Assembly: GCF_934754935.1 (NCBI RefSeq)
Contig: NZ_CAKVJB010000002.1
Location: forward strand, 1-64,000
Direction: 5' to 3'
From: an uncultured Holdemanella sp.
GTDB taxonomy: Bacteria > Bacillota_I > Bacilli_A > Erysipelotrichales > Erysipelotrichaceae
DNA: 64,000 nucleotides
Shown one piece after another: positions 24,951 to 34,711 of this stretch (its first letter is position 1; every line of letters begins with the position of its first letter). The notes beneath the pieces were generated by a model. The model did not search any database. It worked only from the letters and a program-made list of their open reading frames with translations, and had not been told where the DNA came from. Both the position numbers and the translations under genes were made by a program.

Positions 24951-27419
24951 ATGGCCCAACCACAAAATGAACAAAAAAAGCCAACAGCACCAAAGACAAA
25001 CAGAAGAAAATTAGATATATGGAATAAACTTGCCGTAGGCATCCTGTCCATATTCTTAGTTGGATGTATATCTGTATTCTTTGTACTTGTGAATATTATT
25101 AACGATCCAGATGGCATGCGTTTTTCACAAGATGGCTTAACAACACTATCCAATTCAAGACTATATGACTCTTCAGGAAATGTATTCTATGAACTTGGTG
25201 ATGAGATTCGTGAAGACGTTACATATTCACAGATTCCACAATCTGTAGTGGATGCCTTCCTTTCTATCGAAGATTCACGTTTCTTCGATCACAACGGATT
25301 TGACTTGCCACGATTCTTAAAATCCGCAATGGCAAACTTGAAATCTGGTAGTTTTTCACAAGGTGGTTCAACCCTAACGATGCAGATGATCGATAATGCG
25401 TTCACTAAAAACCAGGAAACAAAGATTGAAACGGAACAAGGCTCTGTTTCAACAGTTCAAAAATTAAAATTAAAAGTACAAGAAATCTACCTATCTTTAA
25501 TTGCTGAACAAAGTATCAACAAAGAACAAATCTTTGAATATTATGTAAACCGAATTTGGTTTGGTTCCGGAAACAATACGCGTGGTATTCAAAAAGCAGC
25601 ACAATACTTCTTTAATAAAGACGTATCCCAATTAAACTTGGGTGAAGCTGCATTCTTAGCGGGTTGTATCAATGCGCCAGACACATATAACCCATTAAAC
25701 AATTTAAATGAAGCTAATACGACAACAGATCATTTAAAAGCCGCTCAAAACCGACGCAATGTCACTTTGGAATTAATGATGCAACATGGATATATCACAG
25801 AAGAAGAATATAATCTTGCTTCAAATCAAGACTTATCATTCTCTTTACAATATATTGAAAGAACTAGTGATGATCCAAACCAAGCTTATATCACTCAAAC
25901 ACTAAGTGAAGTTATGGAATTAACTGGACAAGATCCTGCCATCATTCCAATGGATATCTATACTGCATTAAATCAAGATGCACAAAAACAAGCCGATGAA
26001 ATCTGTAATGGTAATATCGTACAATATCCAGATGATGCATTCGATGTAGGTTTCTCTATGATTGAAAACGATACAGGAGAAATCATTGCGGTAGGACCTG
26101 GTCGTCGTTATCACTCTGACTCTGTTAAAATTGACAACTCAACAGATCAAAAACAACCTGGTTCAACAATGAAACCATTACTTGCCTATTCAAGTACATT
26201 TGATATTCTAGGCTGGTCTACCGTTCACCAGGTAAATGATAAGAAAAAGGATTATTGGAAAAATGGTTCTTATGCCCCAGTAAACTCGGATGGTAAATTC
26301 AATGGTAAAATGAGTTTACAAGACGCATTAGGTGTATCAAAGAATACAACAGCTGCACAAGCCATGATTGATTTAGTAACCGCTAAAGGCTATGACTACT
26401 GGATCGATTTCTGTAAGAAGCTTGGCTATGATGAAGATGTAGCTGAAGCATTCAATGAACAATATGCGATTGGTGGTTCTGGAATGTATGCGAGCACTGT
26501 TCAACAAGCAAGTGCCTACTCTATGCTTGCCAATGGTGGTAAACGTGTAGATGCTCATAGAGTTCGTAAAGTCATTCGTAGATCTGATAAAAAAGAGTTT
26601 GAAACAAAAGCTCAAACACATGAATTAATTAGTGAACAAGCCGCTTGGATGATGTCTCAATTGCTTGAAAAAGTTGTTAGTGGTGGCTACAACAACTACA
26701 ACAACATCTTGATGAGTAATTATACAGTTTATGGTAAATCAGGAACTTCCGATTGGCAAAACGAAGGTGCTCAATATGGTATTCCTGCTGGTACCGCAAA
26801 AGATGAATGGTCTTTAGGTTACACAAACAAATATACGATTGCTTGCTGGAGTGGATATACAACGGAATATATTCAACAAGGCTACTACATTACAATCTAT
26901 GATTTAAATGTGGCAACCGCATTCCATATTTCTCACTACATGTTAGATTACATGCAAAAATATGCAACATATTCAGCTATTGAAAGACCAAGTGGTATTT
27001 CCGATTATAAGAACGGATATATCAAAGATGAGTTTAAATCAAAAGGTGATACAGCTTCTGAAAACGCAGACGAACAAGAAGCATGTGAAGCCAGTGGTGG
27101 TGAATGGGATGCAGAAGCTGGAACTTGTACAAAAGCTGACGATGAAGAAAAAGAAGCATGTGAAGCCGATGGCGGAACTTGGGATGGAACTACTTGTAAA
27201 AAAGAAGATACAGAAACAGATGAACCAGAAACCAATGATGCTGAAACAACATGTGTAAATAATGGTGGAACTTGGGATGGAAGTGCTTGTACATATCCAA
27301 CAACACCAGATCCTGAACCTACACCAGACCCTTCAGTACCTGAAGGTAATAGTTTAAATCCAACGGGATATGTTTGGTATGATCGAAGAAGTTTATATAA
27401 CATATTTGATAGACTTTAG
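24951..27419 (+). CDS. ponA: Class A penicillin-binding protein 1 with Cys-rich C-terminal repeats
   Basis: This bifunctional peptidoglycan synthase has 822 residues. A cytosolic N-terminus and one membrane helix (about 25-48) precede the GT51 glycosyltransferase domain (SIEDSRFFDHNGFD, QGGSTLTMQ). The transpeptidase domain has SxxK at GSTMKPL, SKN at VSKNTTAAQ and KSG at YGKSGTSDW. The tail (about residues 705-785) has three Cys-x-GG-x-W-D repeats (CEASGGEWDAEAGTC, CEADGGTWDGTTC, CVNNGGTWDGSAC) followed by a PDPEPTPDP linker; each repeat may close as a disulfide outside the cell. It is translationally coupled to recU; GGAGG precedes the ATG. Confidence 0.95.
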   Translation: MAQPQNEQKKPTAPKTNRRKLDIWNKLAVGILSIFLVGCISVFFVLVNIINDPDGMRFSQDGLTTLSNSRLYDSSGNVFYELGDEIREDVTYSQIPQSVVDAFLSIEDSRFFDHNGFDLPRFLKSAMANLKSGSFSQGGSTLTMQMIDNAFTKNQETKIETEQGSVSTVQKLKLKVQEIYLSLIAEQSINKEQIFEYYVNRIWFGSGNNTRGIQKAAQYFFNKDVSQLNLGEAAFLAGCINAPDTYNPLNNLNEANTTTDHLKAAQNRRNVTLELMMQHGYITEEEYNLASNQDLSFSLQYIERTSDDPNQAYITQTLSEVMELTGQDPAIIPMDIYTALNQDAQKQADEICNGNIVQYPDDAFDVGFSMIENDTGEIIAVGPGRRYHSDSVKIDNSTDQKQPGSTMKPLLAYSSTFDILGWSTVHQVNDKKKDYWKNGSYAPVNSDGKFNGKMSLQDALGVSKNTTAAQAMIDLVTAKGYDYWIDFCKKLGYDEDVAEAFNEQYAIGGSGMYASTVQQASAYSMLANGGKRVDAHRVRKVIRRSDKKEFETKAQTHELISEQAAWMMSQLLEKVVSGGYNNYNNILMSNYTVYGKSGTSDWQNEGAQYGIPAGTAKDEWSLGYTNKYTIACWSGYTTEYIQQGYYITIYDLNVATAFHISHYMLDYMQKYATYSAIERPSGISDYKNGYIKDEFKSKGDTASENADEQEACEASGGEWDAEAGTCTKADDEEKEACEADGGTWDGTTCKKEDTETDEPETNDAETTCVNNGGTWDGSACTYPTTPDPEPTPDPSVPEGNSLNPTGYVWYDRRSLYNIFDRL

Positions 27420-27421
27420 TA

Positions 27422-27448
27422 AAAGTGCTCAATTGAGCACTTTTTTTG
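27422..27448 (+). terminator. Terminator of recU-ponA
   Basis: AAAGTGCTCA / TTGAGCACTTT near-perfect palindrome followed by TTTTTTTG. Confidence 0.88.
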
Positions 27449-27453
27449 TATCA

Positions 27454-27492
27454 AGAAAAAAAAAAAAAAAAACAGGGATTATCATTTCCCTG
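27454..27492 (-). terminator. Terminator of pflA
   Basis: CAGGGA / TCCCTG stem followed on the minus strand by an uninterrupted run of 17 T, the longest homopolymer noticed in this part of the window. The stem overlaps the pflA stop codon. Confidence 0.85.
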
Positions 27493-28207
27493 TTTCAAGT
27501 ATTGTATTCGCAATTTGAAGTTGTTTATCACTAGGTGTAGGTATTCCTTCTAAAGGATAGTCTAGACCTAATTCTTTCCATTTATAAGCACCTAACGTAT
27601 GGTATGGAAGTACTTCGACTCTTTCTACATTTTTTAATTGAGCAATAAATTGATGCAGTCTTTCTAAATATACTTCATCCGTATTGATGGTTGGCACTAA
27701 CACATGACGAATCCATACCGGCTTTTGAATATCCGATAAATACTTAGCCAATTCTAAAATATTTTGGTTGGTATGCCCTGTTAATTCTTTATGTGCCTTT
27801 TCATCAATATGCTTAATATCTAATAGAACTAGATCTGTCACTTGCATAAGTTGTTTAAATTTAGAAAAGAACGGTTCTTCAAACGTAAAGGGTTGTCCAC
27901 AAGTATCTAAAGTAGTATGGACCCCTTCTTTTTTTGCCTGTGTAAAAAGTTCAATCAAAAAATCAATTTGTAGAAGTGGTTCTCCACCACTGACAGTAAT
28001 GCCACCATTATCTTTCCAGTAAGGACGATATCGCAAAGCTTTCTTTAATACAGCTTCTACACTTTGATTCGGTTCTTTTACTTTCCAAGTATCGGCATTG
28101 TGACAAAACTTACAACGCATATGACACCCTTGCATAAAAATAACATATCTTACGCCTGGCCCATCTACAAGGCCGAATGTTTCAATTGAATGAATGGCTC
28201 CTAACAT
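27482..28207 (-). CDS. pflA: Pyruvate formate-lyase-activating enzyme
   Basis: This radical-SAM activase (241 residues) installs the glycyl radical on PflB. CHMRCKFCHNADTW (CxxxCxxC, residues ~30-37) binds the 4Fe-4S cluster and ITVSGGEPLLQ is the SAM-binding GGE motif. IHSIETFGLVDGPGVRYVIF is the family N-terminus. It follows pflB by 28 nt with an intercistronic hairpin, under the same ZTP riboswitch. Confidence 0.95.
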   Translation of the reverse strand: MLGAIHSIETFGLVDGPGVRYVIFMQGCHMRCKFCHNADTWKVKEPNQSVEAVLKKALRYRPYWKDNGGITVSGGEPLLQIDFLIELFTQAKKEGVHTTLDTCGQPFTFEEPFFSKFKQLMQVTDLVLLDIKHIDEKAHKELTGHTNQNILELAKYLSDIQKPVWIRHVLVPTINTDEVYLERLHQFIAQLKNVERVEVLPYHTLGAYKWKELGLDYPLEGIPTPSDKQLQIANTILETGK

Positions 28208-28226
28208 TGTATCCTCCTAACTAGAA

Positions 28227-28248
28227 AGAGCCTTATTAAAGGCTCTTG
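28227..28248 (-). promoter_or_regulatory. Intercistronic hairpin pflB-pflA
   Basis: AAGAGCCTT / AAGGCTCTT stem with a TAAT loop spans the pflB stop codon. The T run after it is short (TTTCTAG), so it is more likely a partial terminator or 3'-end stabiliser that lowers pflA relative to pflB. Confidence 0.6.
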
Positions 28249-30473
28249 TGACATGTACGACTAATAACATCTAATTGTTGTTCACGAGTTAAATCGATAA
28301 ATTTAACGGCATAACCAGAAACACGAATTGTAAAGTTGGCGTATTCTTCTTTTTCTGGATGTTCCATCGCATCTTTTAATTTTTCAACCCCAAATACGTT
28401 CACATTCAAGTGGTGAGCACCCTGATCAAAGTATCCATCTAATACATTGACTAAGTTATTTACTCTTTCCTCTTCACTGTGACCCAACGCATCCGGATTG
28501 ATTGTTTGCGTATTACTAATTCCATCTAACGCATATTCATAAGGAAGTTTTGCGACTGAATTTAATGAAGCAAGTAATCCATTTTGTTCTGCACCATAAG
28601 CAGGGTTAGCACCTGGAGATAATGGCTCTCCAGCCTTTCTTCCATCAGGAAGTGCTCCAGTAGCTTTACCATATACAACATTTGAAGTAATTGTAAGAAT
28701 TGAAGTCGTTGGTTCACTATCACGATATGTGTGGTGTTTTTCAATCTTACGCATAAATGTCTTTAATAGCCATACGGCAATTTCATCGGCACGATCATCA
28801 TCATTTCCATAACGAGGGAAATCCCCTTCGATTTCATAGTCAACAACCAATCCATCTTCATCACGAATTGTCTTAACCTTTGCATATTTAATAGCACTCA
28901 ATGAATCCACTACATGAGAGAATCCGGCAATACCTGTTGCGAAAGTTCTACGAACATCTGTATCAATTAAAGCCATTTGACTTGCTTCATAATAATATTT
29001 ATCATGCATATATTGAATCAAGTTCAAGATATTTACATATAAACCTGATAACCAATCCATCATAATATCGTACTTATGCATAACTTCATCATAATCCAAA
29101 TATTCACTTGTGATTGGTTTATATTCTGGACCCACTTGAACTTTTGTCTTTTCATCGACACCACCATTGATCGCATATAATAAACATTTAGCTAAGTTTG
29201 CACGAGCACCAAAGAACTGCATTTCTTTACCAGTTTGAGTTGCACTTACGCAGCAACAAACCGCATAATCATCCCCCCATACAGGACGCATTACATCATC
29301 ATTTTCATATTGAACACTACTTGTATCAATACTTACTTTTGAAGCATATTTCTTAAATGGTTCTGGTAAATTTGAAGAATATAATACAGTCAAGTTTGGT
29401 TCTGGACTTGGTCCCATGTTTTCAAGTGTATGCAAGAACCGGAAACATGTTTTAGTAACCATGCTTCTTCCATCCATACCTAAACCACCAACATCAAGCG
29501 TTGCCCAAACTGGATCTCCTGAGAATAATTGGTTGTAGCTAGGGATTCTGGCAAACTTGACCATTCTAAATTTCATAGTTACATGGTCAACAATTTCTTG
29601 GATTTCACTTTCTGTGAATACACCATTTTCTAAATCTCTTTCGAAATAAATATCTAAGAAAGTCGAAATACGACCTACAGACATAGCTGCACCATTTTGT
29701 GTTTTAATTGCAGCTAAATATCCAAAGTATAGCCATTGTACAGCTTCTAAAGAGTTTTTAGCGGGTTGAGAAATATCAAATCCATAGCTAGCCGCCATGA
29801 CTTTCATTTCTTTTAACGCCTTGATTTGTTCAGCCAATTCTTCACGTTGACGAATTACGTCGTCTGTCATTGTTCCATCGCCACAATAAGCGAAATCTTT
29901 TTGTTTCTGCTCAATTAAATAATCAATACCATAAAGTGCAACACGACGATAATCACCAACAATACGACCACGGCCATACGTATCTGGTAAACCAGTCACA
30001 ATCTTGTTACGACGTGCTAAACGCATTTCTGGTGTATATGCACTAAATACGGCATCATTGTGAGTTTTATGATATTTTGTGAAGATTTCATGTAATTTTT
30101 CACTTGGCTTATAACCATATGTTTCGCATGCCTCTTCACTCATACGAATACCACCATATGGCATGAATGCACGTTTCAATGGTTTATCTGTTTGTAAACC
30201 AACAACCTTTTCTAAATCTTTATCTAAATATCCAGGTCCATAAGCCGTTAAACTTGAAACCACTTCTGTTTCCATATCCAATACGCCACCTTTGGCACGT
30301 TCTTCTTTTTGTAGTTTTTGAAGCTCTGCCCATAAAGTATTCGTTGACTCAGTTGGACCTTCTAAAAAGCTTTCATCTCCATTATAAGGTTTGTAGTTGT
30401 TCTGAATAAAATCACGAACATCTACCTCGTCTTGCCATTTACTGCCTTTAAATCCTTGCCATTGTTCTTTCAT
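28236..30473 (-). CDS. pflB: Pyruvate formate-lyase (formate acetyltransferase)
   Basis: PflB converts pyruvate and CoA to acetyl-CoA and formate in anaerobic metabolism; 745 residues. The active-site cysteines lie in [16 protein letters not shown], which has three consecutive Cys where E. coli has two. The glycyl radical motif is [13 protein letters not shown] near the C-terminus. The N-terminal [20 protein letters not shown] matches the family. A ZTP (pfl motif) riboswitch precedes the gene, and the activase gene follows. Confidence 0.96.
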   Translation of the reverse strand: MKEQWQGFKGSKWQDEVDVRDFIQNNYKPYNGDESFLEGPTESTNTLWAELQKLQKEERAKGGVLDMETEVVSSLTAYGPGYLDKDLEKVVGLQTDKPLKRAFMPYGGIRMSEEACETYGYKPSEKLHEIFTKYHKTHNDAVFSAYTPEMRLARRNKIVTGLPDTYGRGRIVGDYRRVALYGIDYLIEQKQKDFAYCGDGTMTDDVIRQREELAEQIKALKEMKVMAASYGFDISQPAKNSLEAVQWLYFGYLAAIKTQNGAAMSVGRISTFLDIYFERDLENGVFTESEIQEIVDHVTMKFRMVKFARIPSYNQLFSGDPVWATLDVGGLGMDGRSMVTKTCFRFLHTLENMGPSPEPNLTVLYSSNLPEPFKKYASKVSIDTSSVQYENDDVMRPVWGDDYAVCCCVSATQTGKEMQFFGARANLAKCLLYAINGGVDEKTKVQVGPEYKPITSEYLDYDEVMHKYDIMMDWLSGLYVNILNLIQYMHDKYYYEASQMALIDTDVRRTFATGIAGFSHVVDSLSAIKYAKVKTIRDEDGLVVDYEIEGDFPRYGNDDDRADEIAVWLLKTFMRKIEKHHTYRDSEPTTSILTITSNVVYGKATGALPDGRKAGEPLSPGANPAYGAEQNGLLASLNSVAKLPYEYALDGISNTQTINPDALGHSEEERVNNLVNVLDGYFDQGAHHLNVNVFGVEKLKDAMEHPEKEEYANFTIRVSGYAVKFIDLTREQQLDVISRTCHKSL

Positions 30474-30550
30474 GATTGCCTCCTTCTAATGACAGTTAGT
30501 TTTAACTAACAGATGTTTAAAGTTTACTATGATTCCTTCGAGCAGTCAAT

Positions 30551-30599
30551 TAAAAAGACCCACCGAAAAGACAAAGTAAACTTGCCCAGACGGTCGGCC
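30551..30599 (-). terminator. ZTP riboswitch terminator
   Basis: On the minus strand GGCCGACCG (the aptamer's 3' domain) can pair with CGGTGGGTC, with one mismatch, followed by TTTTTAATT. The terminator and the ligand-bound aptamer are mutually exclusive. Confidence 0.75.
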
Positions 30600-30650
30600 T
30601 ATAATATCATACTTCATGTGGTAACTCCACTTCCGTCAGTCATATGATAT
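30583..30650 (-). ncRNA. ZTP riboswitch (pfl motif)
   Basis: The minus-strand RNA has ATATCATA ... TATGATAT as its closing stem, GACTGACGGAAGTGG, the TTACCAC hairpin closure and the conserved 3' domain GCCGACCGTCTGGGCA. These are the hallmarks of the pfl/ZTP aptamer, which senses Z nucleotides accumulating under folate (10-formyl-THF) shortage. It sits ahead of pflB, whose formate product feeds 10-formyl-THF. Confidence 0.9.
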
Positions 30651-30706
30651 TCAAATCATAACAAAGAACCTTCAAATACGCAAGCGTTTTCATCACGCTC
30701 ATGAAT

Positions 30707-31576
30707 TTAACTTTGAGCTTCTCCTATATTTGTCATTTTAAAACCCTCTCCATGTACTTCATGCGATTCAACAACCACAAAGAAAGATTCTGGATCTGCT
30801 TCTTGTACAGCCTTACGAACTTGATACATTTCCTTACTATTACAAGCACACATCACCACTTGCATATCATCTTGTTTATATCCACCCTGCGCATTTAATA
30901 TCGTGCTTCCCCTTTGACTTGTGTCATCAATGACCTGACAAATTCTTTTTCCATGTTTTGTCACAATAAAAGCCACTTTACCTGAGTTCAAACCATATAT
31001 CATTTTATCCACTACAACCGCAAACAATAGATTTACAATCATTCCATAAATCATTCCATCCACATCTTTAAATAGAATACCACCCACTAGAATAATTCCA
31101 ACATCCGATAAAAAGGCAATATTTCCTAAAGATAAATGCGGTCTTAATGCCTTTACTGCCATGATGATAAAATCAGATCCTCCGGTAGATGAATTTCGAG
31201 TATAGATCATCGCATAGCCAATTCCACCAAACACACCTGTGCAAAGTGCAGCAAGTAAACGATCTCCTTGATAAACGGGAAATAATGGGGCTACATAGTC
31301 AATAATCAATGAAGATAAAATCATACAGCGAATTGAACTGATAAAAAACTTCTTCCCTAATAGTTTGTAACATAATATCGCAACTGGAATATTTAATAAA
31401 ATCGTTGAAAAACCAATGGGAATATTAAACAAACGATACAAGATAATCGAAATCCCTGAAAATCCTGTCATAGGAAACTTAGCTTGTACGGCAAAGTTAT
31501 AGATACCAATTGCGACAAAGATACTGCCAACAAGTTCCCACATCATTTGTACCAATAATTCTTTTGTCTTATTCAT
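30707..31576 (-). CDS. YitT family membrane protein (DUF161/DUF2179)
   Basis: This 289-residue protein has five or six N-terminal membrane helices (DUF161; IFVAIGIYNFAVQAKFPMTGFSGISIILY) and a C-terminal soluble DUF2179 domain of about 80 residues (KRICQVIDDTSQRGSTILNAQGGYKQDDMQVVMC given in part). The function of the family is unknown. The ATG at 31576 follows GGGAGG; the upstream extension would translate the leader terminator. Its leader ends in a strong terminator directly before the RBS, so expression is probably controlled by attenuation. Confidence 0.87.
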   Translation of the reverse strand: MNKTKELLVQMMWELVGSIFVAIGIYNFAVQAKFPMTGFSGISIILYRLFNIPIGFSTILLNIPVAILCYKLLGKKFFISSIRCMILSSLIIDYVAPLFPVYQGDRLLAALCTGVFGGIGYAMIYTRNSSTGGSDFIIMAVKALRPHLSLGNIAFLSDVGIILVGGILFKDVDGMIYGMIVNLLFAVVVDKMIYGLNSGKVAFIVTKHGKRICQVIDDTSQRGSTILNAQGGYKQDDMQVVMCACNSKEMYQVRKAVQEADPESFFVVVESHEVHGEGFKMTNIGEAQS

Positions 31577-31589
31577 ACTTACCTCCCAA

Positions 31590-31690
31590 AAAAAAGAAGC
31601 GCCCAAGACCAAATCTTACAGTGAAATCACTGCACCTACGATTTGATCCTAGACGCTTTAACCACTCATCCGGTGAAGAGTGAACGTTAT
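31590..31690 (-). promoter_or_regulatory. Structured attenuator leader of the YitT-type gene
   Basis: The minus-strand leader first has a small hairpin (CACTC / GAGTG). A long stem follows (GCGTCTAGGATCAAATC pairing imperfectly with GATTTGGTCTTGGGCGC), capped by CAGTG-ATTT-CACTG, then a run of 8 T only a few nt before the GGGAGG SD. It is a regulated terminator by position. I do not recognise it as a known riboswitch or T-box. Confidence 0.6.
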
Positions 31691-31842
31691 TTAAATGTAC
31701 CAATTTATTGTATGGAACATGATCATTTAAGTCAAGAAAAACTCTATATTTGCCATTTAAAGTCTACTTTAAATATTCGCTATTTGTGGGATGTTCATTT
31801 CATACTAAAAATAGTAAAGTTTTAGAGGAAAGGAGGCTAATT

Positions 31843-32955
31843 ATGGATACAAAAAAGATAGGAGCCTTTATCGCTTTAAATCGCAAGAAAAAAGGATATA
31901 CACAAGAACAATTAGCTGAAAAATTAGGAGTGACAAATAAAACCATTTCACGATGGGAAAATGGGCATTATATGCCAGACTTATCTTTACTAGAACCTTT
32001 AAGCAAAGAATTAGATATCACCTTAAATGAACTATTAGCTGGAGAAGAAATTGTTAAAGAAGAGACTTTAGAATATTCTGAACAAAACCTAATCCAAACC
32101 ATTGATTATACAGACAAGAAAATCAAAAATGAACATAAAAAAATATCTTTATTTATTATAGGACTTGGTATTTTTACATCCCTTTGTGCATTTACTGTTT
32201 TCCCTTCTGAAAGCAGCTGGGGAAGCATTTATTCTATAATTGGATTGTTGTTTTTTGTAGTTGGAATATTTAGAGAATTAAAAATCACTTCCCTACTTAA
32301 GAAAGGATTGGTTTCAATACTTCTATTCGTCTTACTTTTAGGAGTTTTCTTTATTTTGGACTATGTCAGTGTAACCCAATTTAAACAATCACCCATCTAT
32401 AGATTGACTACAACGACTGTATTTAGTGATGATGGAAACAAAATGATTCAATACCAAAATCCATTCTATAATGTATTTCGCATCAATGCCGACACACCCA
32501 ATGAATATTATCTTATCGACGACAAGAAACAATATACCATTGATACCGTTCCAACGAGTCCTTTTAATATGGATAAAAGCTCAATGGAACAACTCAAACA
32601 CTACAAAAGTCAATATATTGGAGATAATAGTAATACATCCCATTTATTAAGTGCTTTGCCACTATCCGAGTATGGCTATGTATTTGAAATTGATTCTGAA
32701 AATTGTGGACTTACAATAAATTATAATTGTACGGATTGGTACAACAATGAAAACTTATATATACATAAAGCTCTAATATATAATTCCGTTTCTTTGTTCA
32801 AATTGATTGATAATCTTGAAACGATCACATTTAATTTTAGTGGAAGCAACTACACAATTACACGTAAAGCTATTGAAAAGTACTATCCTGTGGATCAAAA
32901 GATCAATGATAATGAATTTATATGTGAAATGATGAAATTGTTTATTTATGAATAA
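31843..32955 (+). CDS. XRE family regulator with membrane and extracytoplasmic domain
   Basis: This 370-residue protein has an N-terminal XRE HTH (residues 5-62; QEQLAEKLGVTNKTISRWENGHYMPDLSLL) and three hydrophobic segments (about 105-125, 130-148 and 155-175). A ~190-residue C-terminal part without a recognised domain follows. This layout suggests a membrane-tethered transcription regulator. AGGAGG precedes the ATG at 31843. The gene diverges from the YitT-type gene and its end overlaps the SulP gene (convergent) by 14 bp. Confidence 0.82.
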   Translation: MDTKKIGAFIALNRKKKGYTQEQLAEKLGVTNKTISRWENGHYMPDLSLLEPLSKELDITLNELLAGEEIVKEETLEYSEQNLIQTIDYTDKKIKNEHKKISLFIIGLGIFTSLCAFTVFPSESSWGSIYSIIGLLFFVVGIFRELKITSLLKKGLVSILLFVLLLGVFFILDYVSVTQFKQSPIYRLTTTTVFSDDGNKMIQYQNPFYNVFRINADTPNEYYLIDDKKQYTIDTVPTSPFNMDKSSMEQLKHYKSQYIGDNSNTSHLLSALPLSEYGYVFEIDSENCGLTINYNCTDWYNNENLYIHKALIYNSVSLFKLIDNLETITFNFSGSNYTITRKAIEKYYPVDQKINDNEFICEMMKLFIYE

Positions 32956-34588
32956 TTTCTTCCGCACGATCAAGTGCAGCACTGATATTAAGCTGGAAAT
33001 TTTCTTTACCAACCAATTCAATAAATCCGGCCTTTTCCATGACCTTCATTGGTTGATTATTCACATGTGAGAATACAATCGTGATACCTTTTGATTCACA
33101 GACTTGAACCAAATCCTTTAATGCATTTAATGCCGTACTATCTAATGCAGGAACACTACGCATACGAAGAACTAGACACTTTGTAAAATCTTTGACGGCA
33201 ATTTCTTCAATTACACTAGCAGCACCAAAGAATAATGGTCCTGAAATCTCATAGACACGAATCTGAAGTGGAAGCTTTTGAAGATGTTCATCTACATCTG
33301 GTGTATCATCATCTACATATGTCCATCCATTAACTTTTGTTTCTTCACTCATACGTTTAATAAATAACAAACATGCAAGTACCATACCCACTTCAATGGC
33401 TACAACCAAATCAAAAATTACAGTTAGCCCAAATGAAGTGACTAGCACAATAATATCACTCTTAGGCGCTGTTTTAACTAGATTCACAAACGTACGCCAT
33501 TGACACATATTATATGCGACAATAAATAGAATTGCCGCAATTGTAGGCATTGGAATCATGCCGGCATATGGCATTAATACAACTAATACAATCACCAATG
33601 TTATGGAATGCACCATACCGGCAATTGGTGTTCTTCCACCATTTTTAATATTGGCAGCCGTTCTGGCGATTGCACCTGTGGCAGGAATTCCTCCAAATAA
33701 AGCGGATGCGATATTTCCAGCACCTTGCGCAACAAGTTCCATATCCGAACGGTGTTTTCCGTTGATCATACCATCCGCAACCACACAAGAAAGTAAGGAT
33801 TCAATGGCTGCTAATACAGCTATGGTCAGTGCATTTGGAAGTGCATTTTGAATGATGTTTAATGATAAACTTGGAAAATGTAAAGATGGTAATGCATTAC
33901 TAATTGTATAAAGATTTCCAATTGTATTTACTTTTAATGGTAATAATTGAATCATCACAATTCCGGCAATAACAGCTAAAAGTGATCCAGGAATTCTTTT
34001 AAAGATATATGGTGCAATAATCAAAATAACTAAAGATACCACACCTACAATCACGGCATCCATATTGATTGTAGAAAAATTATTTACTACGGCCTCAAAT
34101 TTTTCAACCGTCTCAATAGGTTTGACTCCAGTAGGATAGGTCAATTCAAAGAAATCCTTTAATTGTCCAATCACAATCGTAACGGCAATACCAGAAGTAA
34201 AACCTGTTGTGATCGTGAATGGAATAAACTTGATTAGACTTCCAAAATGACATAGTCCCATCAAAATCAAAAAGATACCTGCAAGAATGGTTGCAACAAT
34301 AAGTCCATCCATTCCATCATGTGCAACAATGCCGGCAACAATAGTCGCAAATGCTGCGGTCGGTCCTGCGATTTGGACGCTACTTCCACCTAATGCTGAA
34401 ATGACAAATCCTGCAACAATAGCAGTAAAGATTCCGGCTTCCGGTCCAACACCAGAAGCAAGTGCCAAGGCAATCGATAATGGTAGTGCAATAATAGCTA
34501 CAATAATCCCAGCTGTTACGTCTTTGACAAACTGAGACTTATCATAGTTTTTCAGTGATGAAAGTAACATCGGTTTCAGTGAATTCAT
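32942..34588 (-). CDS. SulP family inorganic anion transporter
   Basis: This 548-residue transporter has 10-14 membrane segments carrying the SulP motif AGIVAGFV-like region (GPEAGIFTAIVAGFVISALGG in part) and GPTAAFATIVAGIV. The C-terminal STAS domain (about 425-540; CLVLRMRSVPALDSTALNALKDL) has the conserved DSTAL loop. Substrates in the family include sulfate, bicarbonate and other anions; none can be assigned here. GAGAGGA precedes the ATG. Convergent with, and overlapping, the XRE regulator. Confidence 0.92.
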   Translation of the reverse strand: MNSLKPMLLSSLKNYDKSQFVKDVTAGIIVAIIALPLSIALALASGVGPEAGIFTAIVAGFVISALGGSSVQIAGPTAAFATIVAGIVAHDGMDGLIVATILAGIFLILMGLCHFGSLIKFIPFTITTGFTSGIAVTIVIGQLKDFFELTYPTGVKPIETVEKFEAVVNNFSTINMDAVIVGVVSLVILIIAPYIFKRIPGSLLAVIAGIVMIQLLPLKVNTIGNLYTISNALPSLHFPSLSLNIIQNALPNALTIAVLAAIESLLSCVVADGMINGKHRSDMELVAQGAGNIASALFGGIPATGAIARTAANIKNGGRTPIAGMVHSITLVIVLVVLMPYAGMIPMPTIAAILFIVAYNMCQWRTFVNLVKTAPKSDIIVLVTSFGLTVIFDLVVAIEVGMVLACLLFIKRMSEETKVNGWTYVDDDTPDVDEHLQKLPLQIRVYEISGPLFFGAASVIEEIAVKDFTKCLVLRMRSVPALDSTALNALKDLVQVCESKGITIVFSHVNNQPMKVMEKAGFIELVGKENFQLNISAALDRAEEIIHK

Positions 34589-34711
34589 TTGTTAATATTC
34601 CTCTCTTTTTAACAACCTTTAAAGTATACCATAAATTAAGGATTTTTAAGGACTTTTCTACAATACTATTTGATATACTGAATATATAACGATAAATTTC
34701 AGGAGAATACT

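Noticed and set aside
31620..31680. tRNA D-arm-like GATGAGTGGTTAAAGCG upstream of the YitT-type gene
   Set aside because: No T arm, anticodon stem or CCA end can be fitted; the sequence instead forms the long attenuator stem.
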